This document shows positions 8,272-17,881 of a DNA stretch of 64,000 nucleotides, in pieces. Numbering within the stretch: position 1 is the stretch's first letter; the number at the start of each line of letters is the position of its first letter. A program made the position numbers and the translations under genes. A model generated the notes under the pieces. That model had not been told where the DNA came from. It saw nothing but the letters and a program-made list of their open reading frames with translations, and searched no databases. The stretch comes from Streptomyces sp. NBC_01707 (GTDB lineage Bacteria; Actinomycetota; Actinomycetes; Streptomycetales; Streptomycetaceae): assembly GCF_041438805.1 (NCBI RefSeq), contig NZ_CP109190.1, positions 558,001-622,000 on the forward strand. The letters run 5' to 3'.

Positions 8272-9261
8272 TCAGGAGCCCGCGGTTGTACGAAAGCGTG
8301 CCCGGTACGTGGTGGGGCTGATACCCAGGGTGTGTTGGAAGACGCGGCGCATGGTTTCCGCTGAGCCGAAGCCGCTGTGCCCGGCCACCGTCTCGACGGG
8401 TTCGTTGCCCGCTTCAAGGAGCAGCTGGGCGCTCTCCAACCGGACGGATTCGAGGTACTGACCGGGCGTCATTCCCGTATCGCTGCGGAAGAGTCGGCCC
8501 AGGTGACGGGTGCTGACCCCCGCATCGCGGGCCAAGGACTCCAGGCTGTGCGGGGCGGCCGGGTCGGCCACTACCGCGTCCATCACCTGCCGCAGTACCG
8601 GGTGCTTGGCTTCGCGGGGGGTCAGGCGGGCACTGAACTGGGACTGTCCACCGGGGCGGGCCATGAAGACGACCAGTTCCCGGGCAACCTCGCGCGCCAG
8701 GTCGGCACCGTGGTCCTCCTCGACCAGGCTCAGCGCCAGATCGATGCCCGCCGTGATGCCGGCGGAGGTGATGACATGGCCGTCCTTGACGAACACCGGG
8801 TCCGTCTCCACCCTCACCCGGGGGTAGGCGGCCGCGAGCTGACCGGCGAGCCGCCAGTGTGTGGTGGCTCGCCGCCCGTCGAGCACTCCGACCTGGGCCA
8901 GGACGAAAGCGCCTGCACACACGGAGGTGATGCGGCGCGAGCGGCGGACGAGTTCGGTCACCAGGGCGGTCAGATCGGGGTCGCCGACAGCCCGCCGCCA
9001 GTCCCGTCGGCCGGGCACGACAACGGTGCCCAGCCGCGCGGGCAGGCTCTGCACCGCACCGTCCACGCCGACCCGCACCCCCGAAGAGGTGCGCACCTCC
9101 GCTCCGGTCGGGGAAACCGTCCGGACGTCGTAGCGGGCGCCGAAAACGTTGGCCGTCGTGAAGACCTCGATGGGGCCGGTGACATCCAGCAACTGCACGC
9201 TGTCGAAGCCCACCACCGCCACCACATGATCCGCAGCCCCCCGGGAAGCTACTCGGCCCAT
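8272..9261 (-). CDS. GlxA-type AraC-family transcriptional regulator
   Basis: A 329-residue two-domain regulator. The N-terminal DJ-1/PfpI-like domain has the nucleophile-elbow cysteine in SVCAGAFVLA. The C-terminal AraC domain carries two helix-turn-helix motifs (SLESLARDAGVSTRHLGRLF and TVAGHSGFGSAETMRRVF). The start codon lies inside the last 13 bases of the HD-domain gene, so the regulator is made from the same transcript as the hydratase-like enzyme it probably controls. Confidence 0.87.
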   Translation of the reverse strand: MGRVASRGAADHVVAVVGFDSVQLLDVTGPIEVFTTANVFGARYDVRTVSPTGAEVRTSSGVRVGVDGAVQSLPARLGTVVVPGRRDWRRAVGDPDLTALVTELVRRSRRITSVCAGAFVLAQVGVLDGRRATTHWRLAGQLAAAYPRVRVETDPVFVKDGHVITSAGITAGIDLALSLVEEDHGADLAREVARELVVFMARPGGQSQFSARLTPREAKHPVLRQVMDAVVADPAAPHSLESLARDAGVSTRHLGRLFRSDTGMTPGQYLESVRLESAQLLLEAGNEPVETVAGHSGFGSAETMRRVFQHTLGISPTTYRARFRTTAGS

Positions 9262-9899
9262 GGAGAGTCCAAGATGGTGCGCACGAAGTCCCCACGCTCG
9301 AAGCCGGGGACGTAGTGGGCGAGCACATCGGCCTTGACGTTGCCGAACGTGGTCTCCGGCTTGGACCGTATCCCCTCGGTGAAAGCCTCAAGGATGCGCT
9401 GCTTGAAGTCGGGACGCGGGTGCAGGGCGACGACGGCGGCTCTGTCGGCCTCGGTGAGGTCGTGGTAGCCGATGCCCAGCACGTCGTACTCCACACCCGC
9501 GGTCACCAGCGCCACCTCCGGTTCCATGAACTCGGGGATGCCCGGGGTGGTGTGCAGGGCGATCGCGGTCCATACCCGGCGGATACTGTCCTCCGGTACC
9601 TGGCGCGCCCGCAGGAAGCGGCGGGCCTCATCGGCGCTGTCCACCTCGAAACGTCGGCCGCTGTCGTGAAAGGATTCGCCCAGGCCCAGGTCGTGGAACA
9701 TGGCCGCGATGTAGAGCAGCTCGGGGTCGAAGCTCAGATCGCGGTTGCGCGCCTGGAGAGCGCCGAAGAAGTACACCCGCCGCGAGTGGTCGTAGATCAG
9801 GTCGCTTGCAGCGTCCCGTACGAGTTCGGTGGTGTCCCGCGCCAGTTCCGAGTCCGGCACCCGCACCCCGGCTGCGGAGAAGTCGCTCGCCATCGCCAT
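9249..9899 (-). CDS. HD-domain hydrolase, cyanamide-hydratase-like
   Basis: A 216-residue HD-fold protein. The metal-binding series is visible as H in YDHSRRVYFFG, HD in AMFHDLGLG, H in ALHTTPGIP and a later D in GVEYDVLG. HTTPGIP and DHSRRVYFFG resemble the cyanamide-hydratase branch of HD proteins, which hydrate small cyano compounds. I chose ATG 9899, seven bases after GAGGGA. A nitrile or isonitrile substrate would fit the nitrilase and methanethiol oxidase further right, but this is inference. Confidence 0.75.
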   Translation of the reverse strand: MAMASDFSAAGVRVPDSELARDTTELVRDAASDLIYDHSRRVYFFGALQARNRDLSFDPELLYIAAMFHDLGLGESFHDSGRRFEVDSADEARRFLRARQVPEDSIRRVWTAIALHTTPGIPEFMEPEVALVTAGVEYDVLGIGYHDLTEADRAAVVALHPRPDFKQRILEAFTEGIRSKPETTFGNVKADVLAHYVPGFERGDFVRTILDSPWAE

Positions 9900-10527
9900 C
9901 ACCTGATCCCTCTGTCTGCCGGCCCTTCCGGCGACATCTCCAGTCTCTGGCCCATCGCACGCGTGCGCCATGGCGATACAGCCGGGTAACCCACAGATAC
10001 GGACACCCCGTCCCACCAGGAACGGGACGGGCTGACGATCACCGGTTGTCGCCTTCCACCCGGGCGGGGATACGGCCGGCGGTACAGCCGCTACTTCGCC
10101 GGACGCCTACCCCACAGGGAAGCCGGGCCTCTGTGGCTGTGACGCGCCGCGACTCTCGGACACACCAGTAACGAGCAGTGGGTTCGACTTTCTCCACGGG
10201 TTCCGGTCACTCGCCGCGGTCGCACTGAACCGGCCGCCCGGTGACCGGAGGCAGTGGTCGAGGTGACAAGTGCTGCGCACAGCGCGACGACACCGGCCGC
10301 CGTCCGCACCTCGCAAGGGTGCGAAGACCAGGCTGAACCGACGACACCGACGACAGACGAAACAAGGCCTCCGGGATGGGCGGCCTCGCCAGCGAGTCAC
10401 AGGCCGTCCGTGAATGGGCGGGAGGCTGCGAGAACCGCTGTGTAGTGGGCCTCGTCAGCAGGTGCGATGCTGCCAAGACGGGCAACCGTCACAGAAGGAC
10501 GTCAATCCACCCAAGAGATGAGCTGTC
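9900..10527. other. Non-coding stretch
   Basis: About 630 bases with no convincing gene on either strand. Short frames here lack ribosome sites and family features. It must hold the promoters of the leftward HD gene and of the rightward tautomerase. I see no clear terminator or repeat. Confidence 0.5.
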
Positions 10528-10962
10528 ATGCCGATCTGGCACGTTTATCACCCGGAGAACCTCTATAGCGCCAAGGACAAGCAGCAGTTCGCCGCGCAGG
10601 TCACCGTGTTGTACGCCGAACTGGCCAAGCTGCCCAAGTTCTACGTCTCCGTGGCATTCCACGCATTCAGCCCGCAGGACTTCTTCGTCGGTGCCGAGCC
10701 CGCGACCAAGTTCGTGCGAATCTCGATCGACCATATCGCCCGCCTGACCTCCGACCCGGAGCGACGCAAGAAGTGGATGGACACCATCAACGAGCGGCTG
10801 GCGCCGTTCCTGCGGCAGCGCGGGCTTCACTGGGAGATCCACATCGACGAGACGCCGCGGGACTTCTGGACGATCGACGGGTTCTTCCCGCCACCCACAG
10901 GCTCACCCGACGAGCGGCGATGGGCCGAAGAGAACAAGCCGTCGCAGCCGATCGGCGGCTGA
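10528..10962 (+). CDS. Tautomerase_3 (cis-CaaD-like) family protein
   Basis: A 144-residue protein beginning Met-Pro, so Pro becomes the N-terminal catalytic base after Met removal, as in the 4-oxalocrotonate tautomerase superfamily. Length and the conserved blocks (MPIWHVYHPE, FVRISIDHIAR with an arginine pair region, HWEIHIDETPRDFWTIDG with a possible general-acid Glu103) match the cis-3-chloroacrylic-acid-dehalogenase-like group. Many members show only promiscuous tautomerase or hydratase activity, so the physiological reaction is open. The following 319 bases to the cupin gene hold nothing recognisable. Confidence 0.8.
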   Translation: MPIWHVYHPENLYSAKDKQQFAAQVTVLYAELAKLPKFYVSVAFHAFSPQDFFVGAEPATKFVRISIDHIARLTSDPERRKKWMDTINERLAPFLRQRGLHWEIHIDETPRDFWTIDGFFPPPTGSPDERRWAEENKPSQPIGG

Positions 10963-11281
10963 CTGTGAGTAGTGGGGGGCAGGAGATCCCGGTGAGATCG
11001 ATCTTGTTGGGGTCCGCCTACTTCGCGGGCCTTCGACCGGCGGCAACAGCGCCGGCGCGCACTCCAAGGGGTTTTTGAAGACCCTGCGGGGTCCGAGCGG
11101 CTCCACAGAGCGATCTTAAAGAAAAGAAGGTTTGCTGAAGAAGCGCGCAGTCTCCGTCGGACTGGCACCGCGGTCGGTGCATGGTCGATTTCGGTCGGAG
11201 TCGGCTCAGTGGGGTGCCGCATGACGCCTGCCCAGGCCCCCCCTTGTGCGGCACCTGAGGCCGACCCGAAAGGAAGTCGCG

Positions 11282-11830
11282 ATGACCTATCCAGAGCCCC
11301 GCTATCTCGGCGAAAGGGGCCAGGTCAGCGCACTGTTCCGACCTGCATCCCCGGAGCCCGACACCGGCTTCATCAGCTACGTGGCCAAGCGGGAGAACAC
11401 CAACGGCGAGTTCGGTCTGTACAAGATCGACATGGGGCCGAAGGCCATGGGTGCCACGGAACACTTCCACCGCACGATCTCCGAGTCCTTCTACGTCCTG
11501 TCCGGCAAGGTCCGGCTCTACAACGGCGAACGCTGGGTCACAGGAGGTGAGGGAGACTTCCTCTACGTACCGGCCGGCGGGCTCCACGCCGTCCAGAACG
11601 ACAGCGACGCCCCGGTGTCGCTGCTACTGCTCTTCACGCCGGGAGCTCCCAGGGAGGAGTACTTCGAGAAGGTGGCGGAGTACTCACAGCGCAGCCGCGA
11701 AGAGCTGAGACCTTCCGGATCAGGCACGACCAGTACAACACCGACATGCTCGACGACTAGGAGGTCACGCAGACAGGTGCGGTGGGGAGCCCTGTGGCGA
11801 GATAGGCACAGGACCTGGGCGATCACGTAG
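11282..11830 (+). CDS. Cupin-domain protein with frameshifted C-terminus
   Basis: A single cupin-2 barrel of about 140 residues: ATEHFHRTISESFYVLSGKV gives the first metal-ligand motif and GDFLYVPAGGLHAV the second. AAGGAA precedes the chosen ATG. After residue Leu142 (codon 11705-11707) the in-frame tail becomes Arg/Ser/Thr-rich and non-native to 11830. The next frame reads ETFRIRHDQYNTDMLDD and stops at 11758-11760, a natural-looking cupin tail. One missing base near 11706 explains this, either a real mutation or a sequence error. The fold should survive. Substrate unknown. Confidence 0.75.
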   Translation: MTYPEPRYLGERGQVSALFRPASPEPDTGFISYVAKRENTNGEFGLYKIDMGPKAMGATEHFHRTISESFYVLSGKVRLYNGERWVTGGEGDFLYVPAGGLHAVQNDSDAPVSLLLLFTPGAPREEYFEKVAEYSQRSREELRPSGSGTTSTTPTCSTTRRSRRQVRWGALWRDRHRTWAIT

Positions 11831-11913
11831 TTGCCACGCCCTGTGATCACCCGGGGTCTGCCTCGGAGTGGCTGTAGGCCTGGCCGAGAAGGTGCAGAGG
11901 ATCTGGGGCTTGC

Positions 11914-12738
11914 TCAGATCGCCGGTGCAGCCATCGGGGAGCGAGTTGCGGCGGAGATGAGAATTTCGCGGGGCACCCGCCCTCCTGCGGCAAGGGCGCG
12001 GCCCACTGGGTGGGCGTGGGCGCCTGCCGGGAGGTTTCCGCGGCGACCGCTGAGTACCACATCGATGGAGCCGATGGTGCTGTGCGATTCCCTGGTTCGG
12101 TTCAATCGGCGCAGTGTTTGGCGAGCGACCGCCTCCGCGCTGTCGTACAGGGTGGTTCCGGCGGGCAGGCTCTGCAGAATCTCTGGCGCCACCAGGGGGT
12201 AGTGCGTGCATCCCAGCACCACGGAGTCGCAATTTTCTGGGGTTCGCTCGGCTGCGTCGGCGATCGCTTCCGTTGCTGCGGCCATGTCGCCGTGGTCGAT
12301 CGCCTCGGCCAGACCGGGGCACGCGACACGCGCGACAGGCCGGCCGTTCGCGTAGTCCGCGATCAGGCGGTCCTGGTAGTCACTGGACGTGGTCCGGACG
12401 GTTGCCCACACGGCGATGCCTTGGCCGGTTGCTGCGGCCGATTTCACGGCGGGCACGGTTCCGATCACGGGTACGCGCGGTTCGAACCTCTCGCGCAGAG
12501 CGTCGATCGCGGTGACGGTGGCGGTGTTGCAGGGGACCACGATGGCCACCGCGCCCCGCTGGACGGCCAATTGAGCGGCGGCGAACAGACGGTCCGTGAC
12601 GAAGGAGGCGGTTCTCGATCCCCAGGGGGCGCCGTCGGGGTCCAGAAACAGAAGCAGATCGAGTTCCGGGGCGAGGTGCCGAAGCCACGCTGTGGTGGAA
12701 AGAAGGCCAAGTCCTGAGTCGATCAATGCCACCGTCAT
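11914..12738 (-). CDS. Glutamate/aspartate racemase family protein (MurI-like)
   Basis: A 274-residue protein with the two-cysteine racemase signature: Cys70 in VPCNTATV and Cys177 in LGCTHYPLV, plus the N-terminal IDSGLGLLS phosphate/substrate loop. Glutamate racemase supplies D-Glu for peptidoglycan. Because this copy sits alone among accessory genes and is more divergent at its N-terminus than housekeeping MurI, it may be a second racemase rather than the essential one (inference). It diverges from the SnoaL-like gene. Confidence 0.8.
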   Translation of the reverse strand: MTVALIDSGLGLLSTTAWLRHLAPELDLLLFLDPDGAPWGSRTASFVTDRLFAAAQLAVQRGAVAIVVPCNTATVTAIDALRERFEPRVPVIGTVPAVKSAAATGQGIAVWATVRTTSSDYQDRLIADYANGRPVARVACPGLAEAIDHGDMAAATEAIADAAERTPENCDSVVLGCTHYPLVAPEILQSLPAGTTLYDSAEAVARQTLRRLNRTRESHSTIGSIDVVLSGRRGNLPAGAHAHPVGRALAAGGRVPREILISAATRSPMAAPAI

Positions 12739-12885
12739 GGGGTCAAGTTACCAGCCACGTCTTGCCGCCTGGCCGGACCGGTACGGCCCATGGACCACTG
12801 CGAAGCTCCCCGAATGTGTAGGCGCGGGCACGATCGGCTCGCCGTTGGTGCGGCTTCTGTCAGACCGCTGTGGGAAGCTCCGTCG

Positions 12886-13263
12886 ATGGAATCTTCAAAG
12901 GTGATCGAGACACTGTGGGACCGGATCCAGGATCGGGACTGGGCGGGCGTCGCCGAGTTGATCGCGGAGGATGTCGTTGTCGAGTGGCCGATCAGCCTCG
13001 AACGCATCATCGGCCGGGAAAACTTCGTCGCGGTGAACCGTGAATATCCGGAGGGCTGGTCGATTCGGGTACTCAAGGTGGTGGCCGAGGGCGACGAAGT
13101 CGTCTCCGAGGTCGAAGTGCCACACGACAGTCTTGGCGTCTTTCGCGCGGCATCATTCTGGACTGTCCGTGACGGGCAGGTCGTCCGTGGGACGGAGTAC
13201 TGGACGAGCCTGGGAGCGGACCCGCAGCCTGAATGGCGGGCCGCCCTCGTCGAACCGATGTAG
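12886..13263 (+). CDS. SnoaL-like / NTF2-fold protein
   Basis: A 125-residue NTF2-fold protein: an N-terminal helix ending in DRDWAGVAELIAEDVVVEWP, then GRENFVAVNREYPEGW and a paired-strand C-terminus with FWTVRDGQVVRGTEYWTS. The fold is used for small-ligand binding and occasional isomerase or cyclase chemistry. No catalytic residues can be assigned. Start chosen at the ATG following GGGAAG. Confidence 0.7.
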   Translation: MESSKVIETLWDRIQDRDWAGVAELIAEDVVVEWPISLERIIGRENFVAVNREYPEGWSIRVLKVVAEGDEVVSEVEVPHDSLGVFRAASFWTVRDGQVVRGTEYWTSLGADPQPEWRAALVEPM

Positions 13264-13551
13264 TGCGGCGGGCCCCTCTGAGCCCCGACCTCAATTGCTC
13301 CCGAGGTCGTCAGCCGCCCATGATCAACATCATCGGGATTTCCCGCACCTCACCTGCTCACACCCAGTGACGACTCGTCAAGGGCGCGCACGGCACCGCT
13401 CCGCGAGCCCAGCTGTCCGAGGAGCAGCTGCGGTCGTTCGATGCGGTGGACCTCCCGGGTGCGCGGTGCTCCGCCATCGGGCGGCCAATTCTTGGCGACG
13501 CTCTTCGAAACCGGGGCGGCAACCGCCTGGGGCGCCGGCGGAGCATGGCGG

Positions 13552-14982
13552 TCAGCGGCGGTAGCAGTACGAATCCGAGGAGGCGTCGCCGCCTTGCAAA
13601 CGCGTCTGGTGCACGCGCAAGCCGAGGAAGTCCGCGCCGTGCGGGAAGAAGCGGCTGTCGACGGAGAACCCGCCGTGCAACGGGTCGGCGTCGAGCTTGA
13701 TCATCCACGGGTCGATACCCGCGGGATAGAGCTGCGCGTCCCAGGCGGAGTACAAGGAGTTCGTCAGGTACACGCGCCGCCCGTCGCGGCTGAGCTCGAC
13801 CATCTGCGCGCCGCCGGTCAGCGGAACATCCGGCTCGGCGGGAAACGGCTGTCGGCCGACGACGCCGCCAAGACGCACGGACGAGGTCTGCCTCGGATGG
13901 AACGGGTCGCTCACGTCGTACTGGAACAGCTCGCCGGTTCCCCATGCGGATACGTACAGCCACCGGTCGTCCACCGACAGGTCGATGTCGGTGATGAGTG
14001 GGGGTACGGCGCCGAACGGCTGCAGCGCCGGAGGCAGGTCCTCCGTTCGCGCGGACTCGGCAGGGATGGTGATCACCTTCCGGACCACGAAGTGCTCGCC
14101 CTCGCGATTCCACAGCCACACAGACGCCGACATGTCCTCCACGTCGATCACGGTGTTCGTGAATCCCCACGTTGCCTCGGGGTCGTGCGCTGGGCGCAGC
14201 TCCAGCACCATCTGGTTCTCATCCCCCAGATCGACGCGCTGAAGGTGCCGGCCGGAGTCAAGCTCCCAGAAGTGCAGTGAGTGGCCGTACCGGCGACCCA
14301 GTAGCAGTTCGGGGACAAGGCCGTCCTCGATCATCGAGGGGCTCCCCCACTCGCTGGTCACGGCAATGTTCTGACGCAGATGCCACCAGATGTCGTAAGC
14401 GAACCGCTGAGGTCCGCGATCGCTCTCCCAGGCGCGCAGCACTTCGAAGCTTTCGTGGTCCAGCAGAGCGACGCCGCCAGGCCCGTCCGCACCGTCCGCG
14501 CCACCCAGACAGGACAGGAACATGCCGTCGGGGCCACAGTGGAGTGTGTGGGGACGGGAGTATCCGGCCTTGGCCGCCAACTCCTCGGCCTCGACCGTCT
14601 TGACCAGGCGCGGGCGAGCGGGATCGGGGCTGGTGTCGAAGACGTGCAGCCGGGAGGAGCGCAGTCCCGGGACGATCAGGTAGCGCCGCGCAGCGTGATG
14701 ATGACCGGCATGCGCCAGCGCGCTCGAGCAGGCGTTCCAGCCGAAGTGGTGCAGTTCGTCGCCCAGGCCGGGCAGCTCGACGTGGGAGGTCACGCGTCCG
14801 TACTCGGACGATTCGGGGTCGGTACCGACCGTGAACAACGCGTCCGCGCGCTGTGCGGTCGGGTCGAATCCGACGACATGGGCGAGCTTCTCCGGGGGTG
14901 CGGCGACCGCGTCCGCCGGGGTGCGGTACAAGGTCGGGTCCCTGTCGTCGTCGCGGTCGTGAGCGCGGTCGATCGTCGTCAT
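13552..14982 (-). CDS. Selenium-binding protein family, methanethiol oxidase
   Basis: A 476-residue SELENBP1/SBP56 homologue. Diagnostic blocks are DELHHFGWNACSSAL, SRPHTLHCGPDGMFLSCLGG, FAYDIWWHLRQNIAVTSEWG and a C-terminal VDSRFFPHGADFLGLRVHQ; the His-rich loops are copper ligands in the family. Bacterial and human members oxidise methanethiol to formaldehyde, sulfide and peroxide. Full length and intact. It is leftward and monocistronic, and fits a local theme of small sulfur and nitrogen compounds. Confidence 0.88.
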   Translation of the reverse strand: MTTIDRAHDRDDDRDPTLYRTPADAVAAPPEKLAHVVGFDPTAQRADALFTVGTDPESSEYGRVTSHVELPGLGDELHHFGWNACSSALAHAGHHHAARRYLIVPGLRSSRLHVFDTSPDPARPRLVKTVEAEELAAKAGYSRPHTLHCGPDGMFLSCLGGADGADGPGGVALLDHESFEVLRAWESDRGPQRFAYDIWWHLRQNIAVTSEWGSPSMIEDGLVPELLLGRRYGHSLHFWELDSGRHLQRVDLGDENQMVLELRPAHDPEATWGFTNTVIDVEDMSASVWLWNREGEHFVVRKVITIPAESARTEDLPPALQPFGAVPPLITDIDLSVDDRWLYVSAWGTGELFQYDVSDPFHPRQTSSVRLGGVVGRQPFPAEPDVPLTGGAQMVELSRDGRRVYLTNSLYSAWDAQLYPAGIDPWMIKLDADPLHGGFSVDSRFFPHGADFLGLRVHQTRLQGGDASSDSYCYRR

Positions 14983-15151
14983 GGCTTTTCCGTTCTCCCG
15001 AACGGGAGCCGGATCCCCGGGACCCCCGACAGGCAGCCGGGCTCAGCCGTTCGAGATCGATGTTCAGACGCCGGACAGTAATGCCATGAATTCAGCGTTT
15101 CACAGCCCCGAAGCACTGCCAAGGCGGCAGGCGCGGACCGCCCTGGGTGCG

Positions 15152-15271
15152 CGCCTCGGCAACGACTCCCATGGCGTTCTCGGGCTGTTTGTGCTCCCAG
15201 AAGCGCAGCACGGTCCAACCAGCCGCTGCTACATGCTGGTTCGTCTCCTGGGTGCGTGGCTCGTCCCGTCT
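15152..15271 (-). pseudogene. Remnant of a Vsr (very-short-patch repair) endonuclease
   Basis: About 40 codons reading RRDEPRTQETNQHVAAAGW followed by TVLRFWEHKQPENAM. This matches the C-terminal end of Vsr-type mismatch endonucleases, where a helix of charged residues leads into AGWxVLRxWEH. The catalytic N-terminal part is absent and no start is present, so this is a gene scar. No DNA methyltransferase, the usual partner, is nearby. Confidence 0.55.
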
Positions 15272-15901
15272 CGACTGCCGACTCATCCAGGGTGAACGCG
15301 TGGCCCCCTGGTTTTGCTCGACGAGGGTCCCGAATCGGGGCGGCGACCGAAGCCGTGGAGTCGATCCTCCCAGCCACAGCACTCTCGCAGCTCACCTATG
15401 AAGCCGGTCCTGTCGGTACGGCGACCTCGACGCCGGCGCACCGTCCGGTCACGTTCATGCAACTCAGGAAGCGCGGGCCGCCTACCGCTACAGCCCGCGA
15501 ATCAGCGGGCGGACTTGGCCCAGAAAGGCTGGGCCGGCAACCTCGCGGCCACCGGAGCTTCCGATTTGCAAGGTGCAGCCTCCGCAGCCGGTCATCACGC
15601 ATCGGGGCCCCTGCCCTGGAAGAGTGACAGTGACACCGCAGCACTCGGGTTGCTGAACGACGACCTCGAAAGGGGTATGGCCCCTCACAACAGCCCTGGT
15701 TCCCGGTCATCATGTTCGACGCTATTGATCTGCCAAGAGCCCCGTTCTCCGTCATCGGCAGCTCGATGAATCACCGACCGGCCGCAGGCAACGGTGTTGC
15801 TCCTGGTGGAGAAGGTTGGCCTCGGCCGACACCCCATCCACCACGAGCTCCATCACTTCGTCACCTCGATCGCCTTTCGAGCGGCGCAGGTTGGAGACAG
15901 A
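15272..15901. other. Stretch without recognisable genes
   Basis: Roughly 630 bases between the Vsr scar and the nitrilase stop. Several overlapping short frames exist, but none has a ribosome site or a family signature. It may be degenerate coding DNA. Confidence 0.4.
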
Positions 15902-16891
15902 TCACTGCCCCTCGACGGAGCCGCCCTCTTCAGCCGCCCGGGCGGTCCGGACCGTTGCACAGGTGCCGCGCTCGTGGAGGTTCGCCGTCGGTGTGCGTTC
16001 GATCTGCAGGCTGAGCAGTTCCGGGCGGCTGTAGTGGCCGCGCGCATCCATCAGGCGCTTGCGCAGGTCGATCTGTGCGAAGTCCAGGTCGGCGATCACT
16101 TCGCCTTCGCCGGACGTGAGCGGCTCACCGATGATGCGGCCCTCGGGATCGACGATGGCGGTGAAGAAGCCGCCGGAAATCGCGCCAACGGGGCCGCCGG
16201 TGTCCTTGGCGATCTGCGCCTGCTGGTCGGCATCGAGCCAGGCGGTGGCGTTGACCACGAAGCAGGCCGACTCCAGCGCGTGCTGGCGGATGCTGACCTC
16301 CATCTGTTCGGCGAACAGGGGGCCGCCGAAGGCGCCGGGATACATCGCCGCATGGATCTGCTCGCCGTCGGCGATGAGGGCATAGCGCGCCAGCGGCAGG
16401 TAGTGCTCCCAGCATGCGAGCTGACCGATGCGGCCGACGGCACTGTCCACCGCATGCAGGCCCGAACCGTCGCCCTGGCCCCAGACCATCCGCTCGTGAT
16501 AGGTCGGCGTGATCTTGCGGCGGCGCTGAATCAGGGTGCCGTCCGCGTCGAACAGCAGCTGTGTGTTGTAAATGGTGCCGCCGTCACGCTCGTTGACGCC
16601 GATCGAGACGACCATGTGAGCCTCCCGGGCCGCTTCGGCGATCGCGTCGGTCTCGGCGGACGGCACGGTCACCGCCTGCTCGAGCAGGCGCAGGTGCTCC
16701 TTGGCCATGGTGTAGGGCGGCTGCACGAAGGAGAAGTAGGGGTAGTAGGGAACGACGGTCTCGGGGAAGACCGCGAACTGGACGCCCTTCTTTCCCAGTT
16801 CGCGGATCTTCTTCACGACTTTCTCGACGGTGCCCGCGCGGCTGTAGAGCACGGGACTGATCTGGACTGCAGCGGCTTTTACGGTGGTCAT
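15902..16891 (-). CDS. Nitrilase, Nit1C-like
   Basis: A 329-residue carbon-nitrogen hydrolase with the Glu-Lys-Cys triad: Glu44 in [15 protein letters not shown], Lys126 in [18 protein letters not shown], Cys160 in [26 protein letters not shown] and HYxPLARYALxADxEQIH recall the cyanobacterial/actinobacterial class 1C nitrilases, which hydrolyse nitriles to acids plus ammonia. The usual Nit1C companions (radical SAM, GNAT, AIR-synthase-like genes) are not adjacent. AAGGAG lies upstream of the ATG. A GAGCATATGCTC palindrome about 190 bases upstream links it to the MarR gene. Confidence 0.85.
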   Translation of the reverse strand: MTTVKAAAVQISPVLYSRAGTVEKVVKKIRELGKKGVQFAVFPETVVPYYPYFSFVQPPYTMAKEHLRLLEQAVTVPSAETDAIAEAAREAHMVVSIGVNERDGGTIYNTQLLFDADGTLIQRRRKITPTYHERMVWGQGDGSGLHAVDSAVGRIGQLACWEHYLPLARYALIADGEQIHAAMYPGAFGGPLFAEQMEVSIRQHALESACFVVNATAWLDADQQAQIAKDTGGPVGAISGGFFTAIVDPEGRIIGEPLTSGEGEVIADLDFAQIDLRKRLMDARGHYSRPELLSLQIERTPTANLHERGTCATVRTARAAEEGGSVEGQ

Positions 16892-17082
16892 GGTGAGTCT
16901 CCTTCAAGAAGTGTCTGGTTGATCGAGCCTGTGGTGCCGCGCCTGTCCGGAGGCAGGCACAGAGCGGATGGAAGAGCCGGGGCCGTCCGGAGGGAGGCGG
17001 AACCCGGCAGGATGCGGGAGCGATGCGCCGAGGGCGGTTGGCGGCAGTGGCAAACGCCGGCGAGGAGAAGCTCCACAGATAC

Positions 17083-17094
17083 GAGCATATGCTC
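17083..17094. promoter_or_regulatory. MarR-type palindrome GAGCATATGCTC (copy 1)
   Basis: Perfect 12-base palindrome upstream of the nitrilase. The same sequence recurs at 31081-31092, and a one-base variant precedes marR at 18365-18376. Three copies in the promoter regions of separate transcription units make a shared operator likely. Confidence 0.65.
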
Positions 17095-17881
17095 CTAACT
17101 GTGTGAGGGCAAGGGTGGACCACCGGACGAGGCCGCCCGGTCCACCGCAGGAAGGCTGAGACGCGCAGTGAAAACGTACGCACGGCACCTGCTTGAGCAG
17201 GGAGGCGACTCCGCGTACTCCGTGCAGACCGACACGGTAAGCCGGCGCCGACAGGCAGACCGGGAGGCCGCAGCAGGCGAGGTGCCGTGGCAGTTTCGCG
17301 GGCTCGGGGGATGTGCGCGGTGGTGTTGTTCGACTACAGGCAGTCCTGCGCGTGCCGACGCGGGCGTACAGCCGGATGCGGCCGGGGTCCTGCCGGCCGA
17401 CGCACCTGGCGGACGGCGCAGCCGGCAGGCCTGGTCCGGGCTTCCTCAGCCCGGCCTGAAGGCGGTCGGGACGGCGCGGTCCCCGCTCTGCGCGCGGGGG
17501 CAGACCACGAAGTCGGTACGGGCGGCCACCGCATCCTTGAGGCAGCAAACTCTCCCCCGGCAGCACTGTCAGATCGGCGTTGCGGCAGCCAGGCCCTTCC
17601 CCCTCCACCGGTAGGCGCGCACGCACGCCTACGAGCCACATTTGACCGCAGTGGACGGTTCAGCTGTTCCGTACGGCTCAGCCCATGCCGCCGCCGTCCG
17701 CACTCCCCCGAACCCCGCTCGGTCCGCATCGATCTCACCGACACCCTCGGAGACTCCCCCACTCACGCCCGGCAGGAACGCCGGCCGCGTCACGGGGGGC
17801 CGAAATCCGCCGCGGCCGGCGGGTGCACGGTACCGGGAGCGACGTGCGGGTGAGAGGGGTCCGCGCGGGAATCGTGCCGCC
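17095..17881. other. Stretch without recognisable genes
   Basis: About 790 bases. A short frame from a GTG at 17168 (starting KTYARHLLEQGG) soon turns into unstructured Arg/Ala/Gly-rich sequence and is not convincing. A 7-base-stem hairpin, GTAGGCG to CGCCTAC, spans 17611-17632 without a T-tract. Confidence 0.4.

Noticed and set aside
10091..10309. Short reverse frame with a signal-peptide-like start
   Set aside because: No ribosome site, Arg-rich remainder and no homology I recognise; overlaps other equally open frames.
13345..13370. TCACC...AGTGAC sequence resembling the CGNR-linked palindrome
   Set aside because: Arm spacing is 11, not the constant 9, and no relevant promoter is present.
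15794..17098. 434-codon forward open frame
   Set aside because: Antisense shadow of the nitrilase, which has an intact catalytic triad on the other strand.
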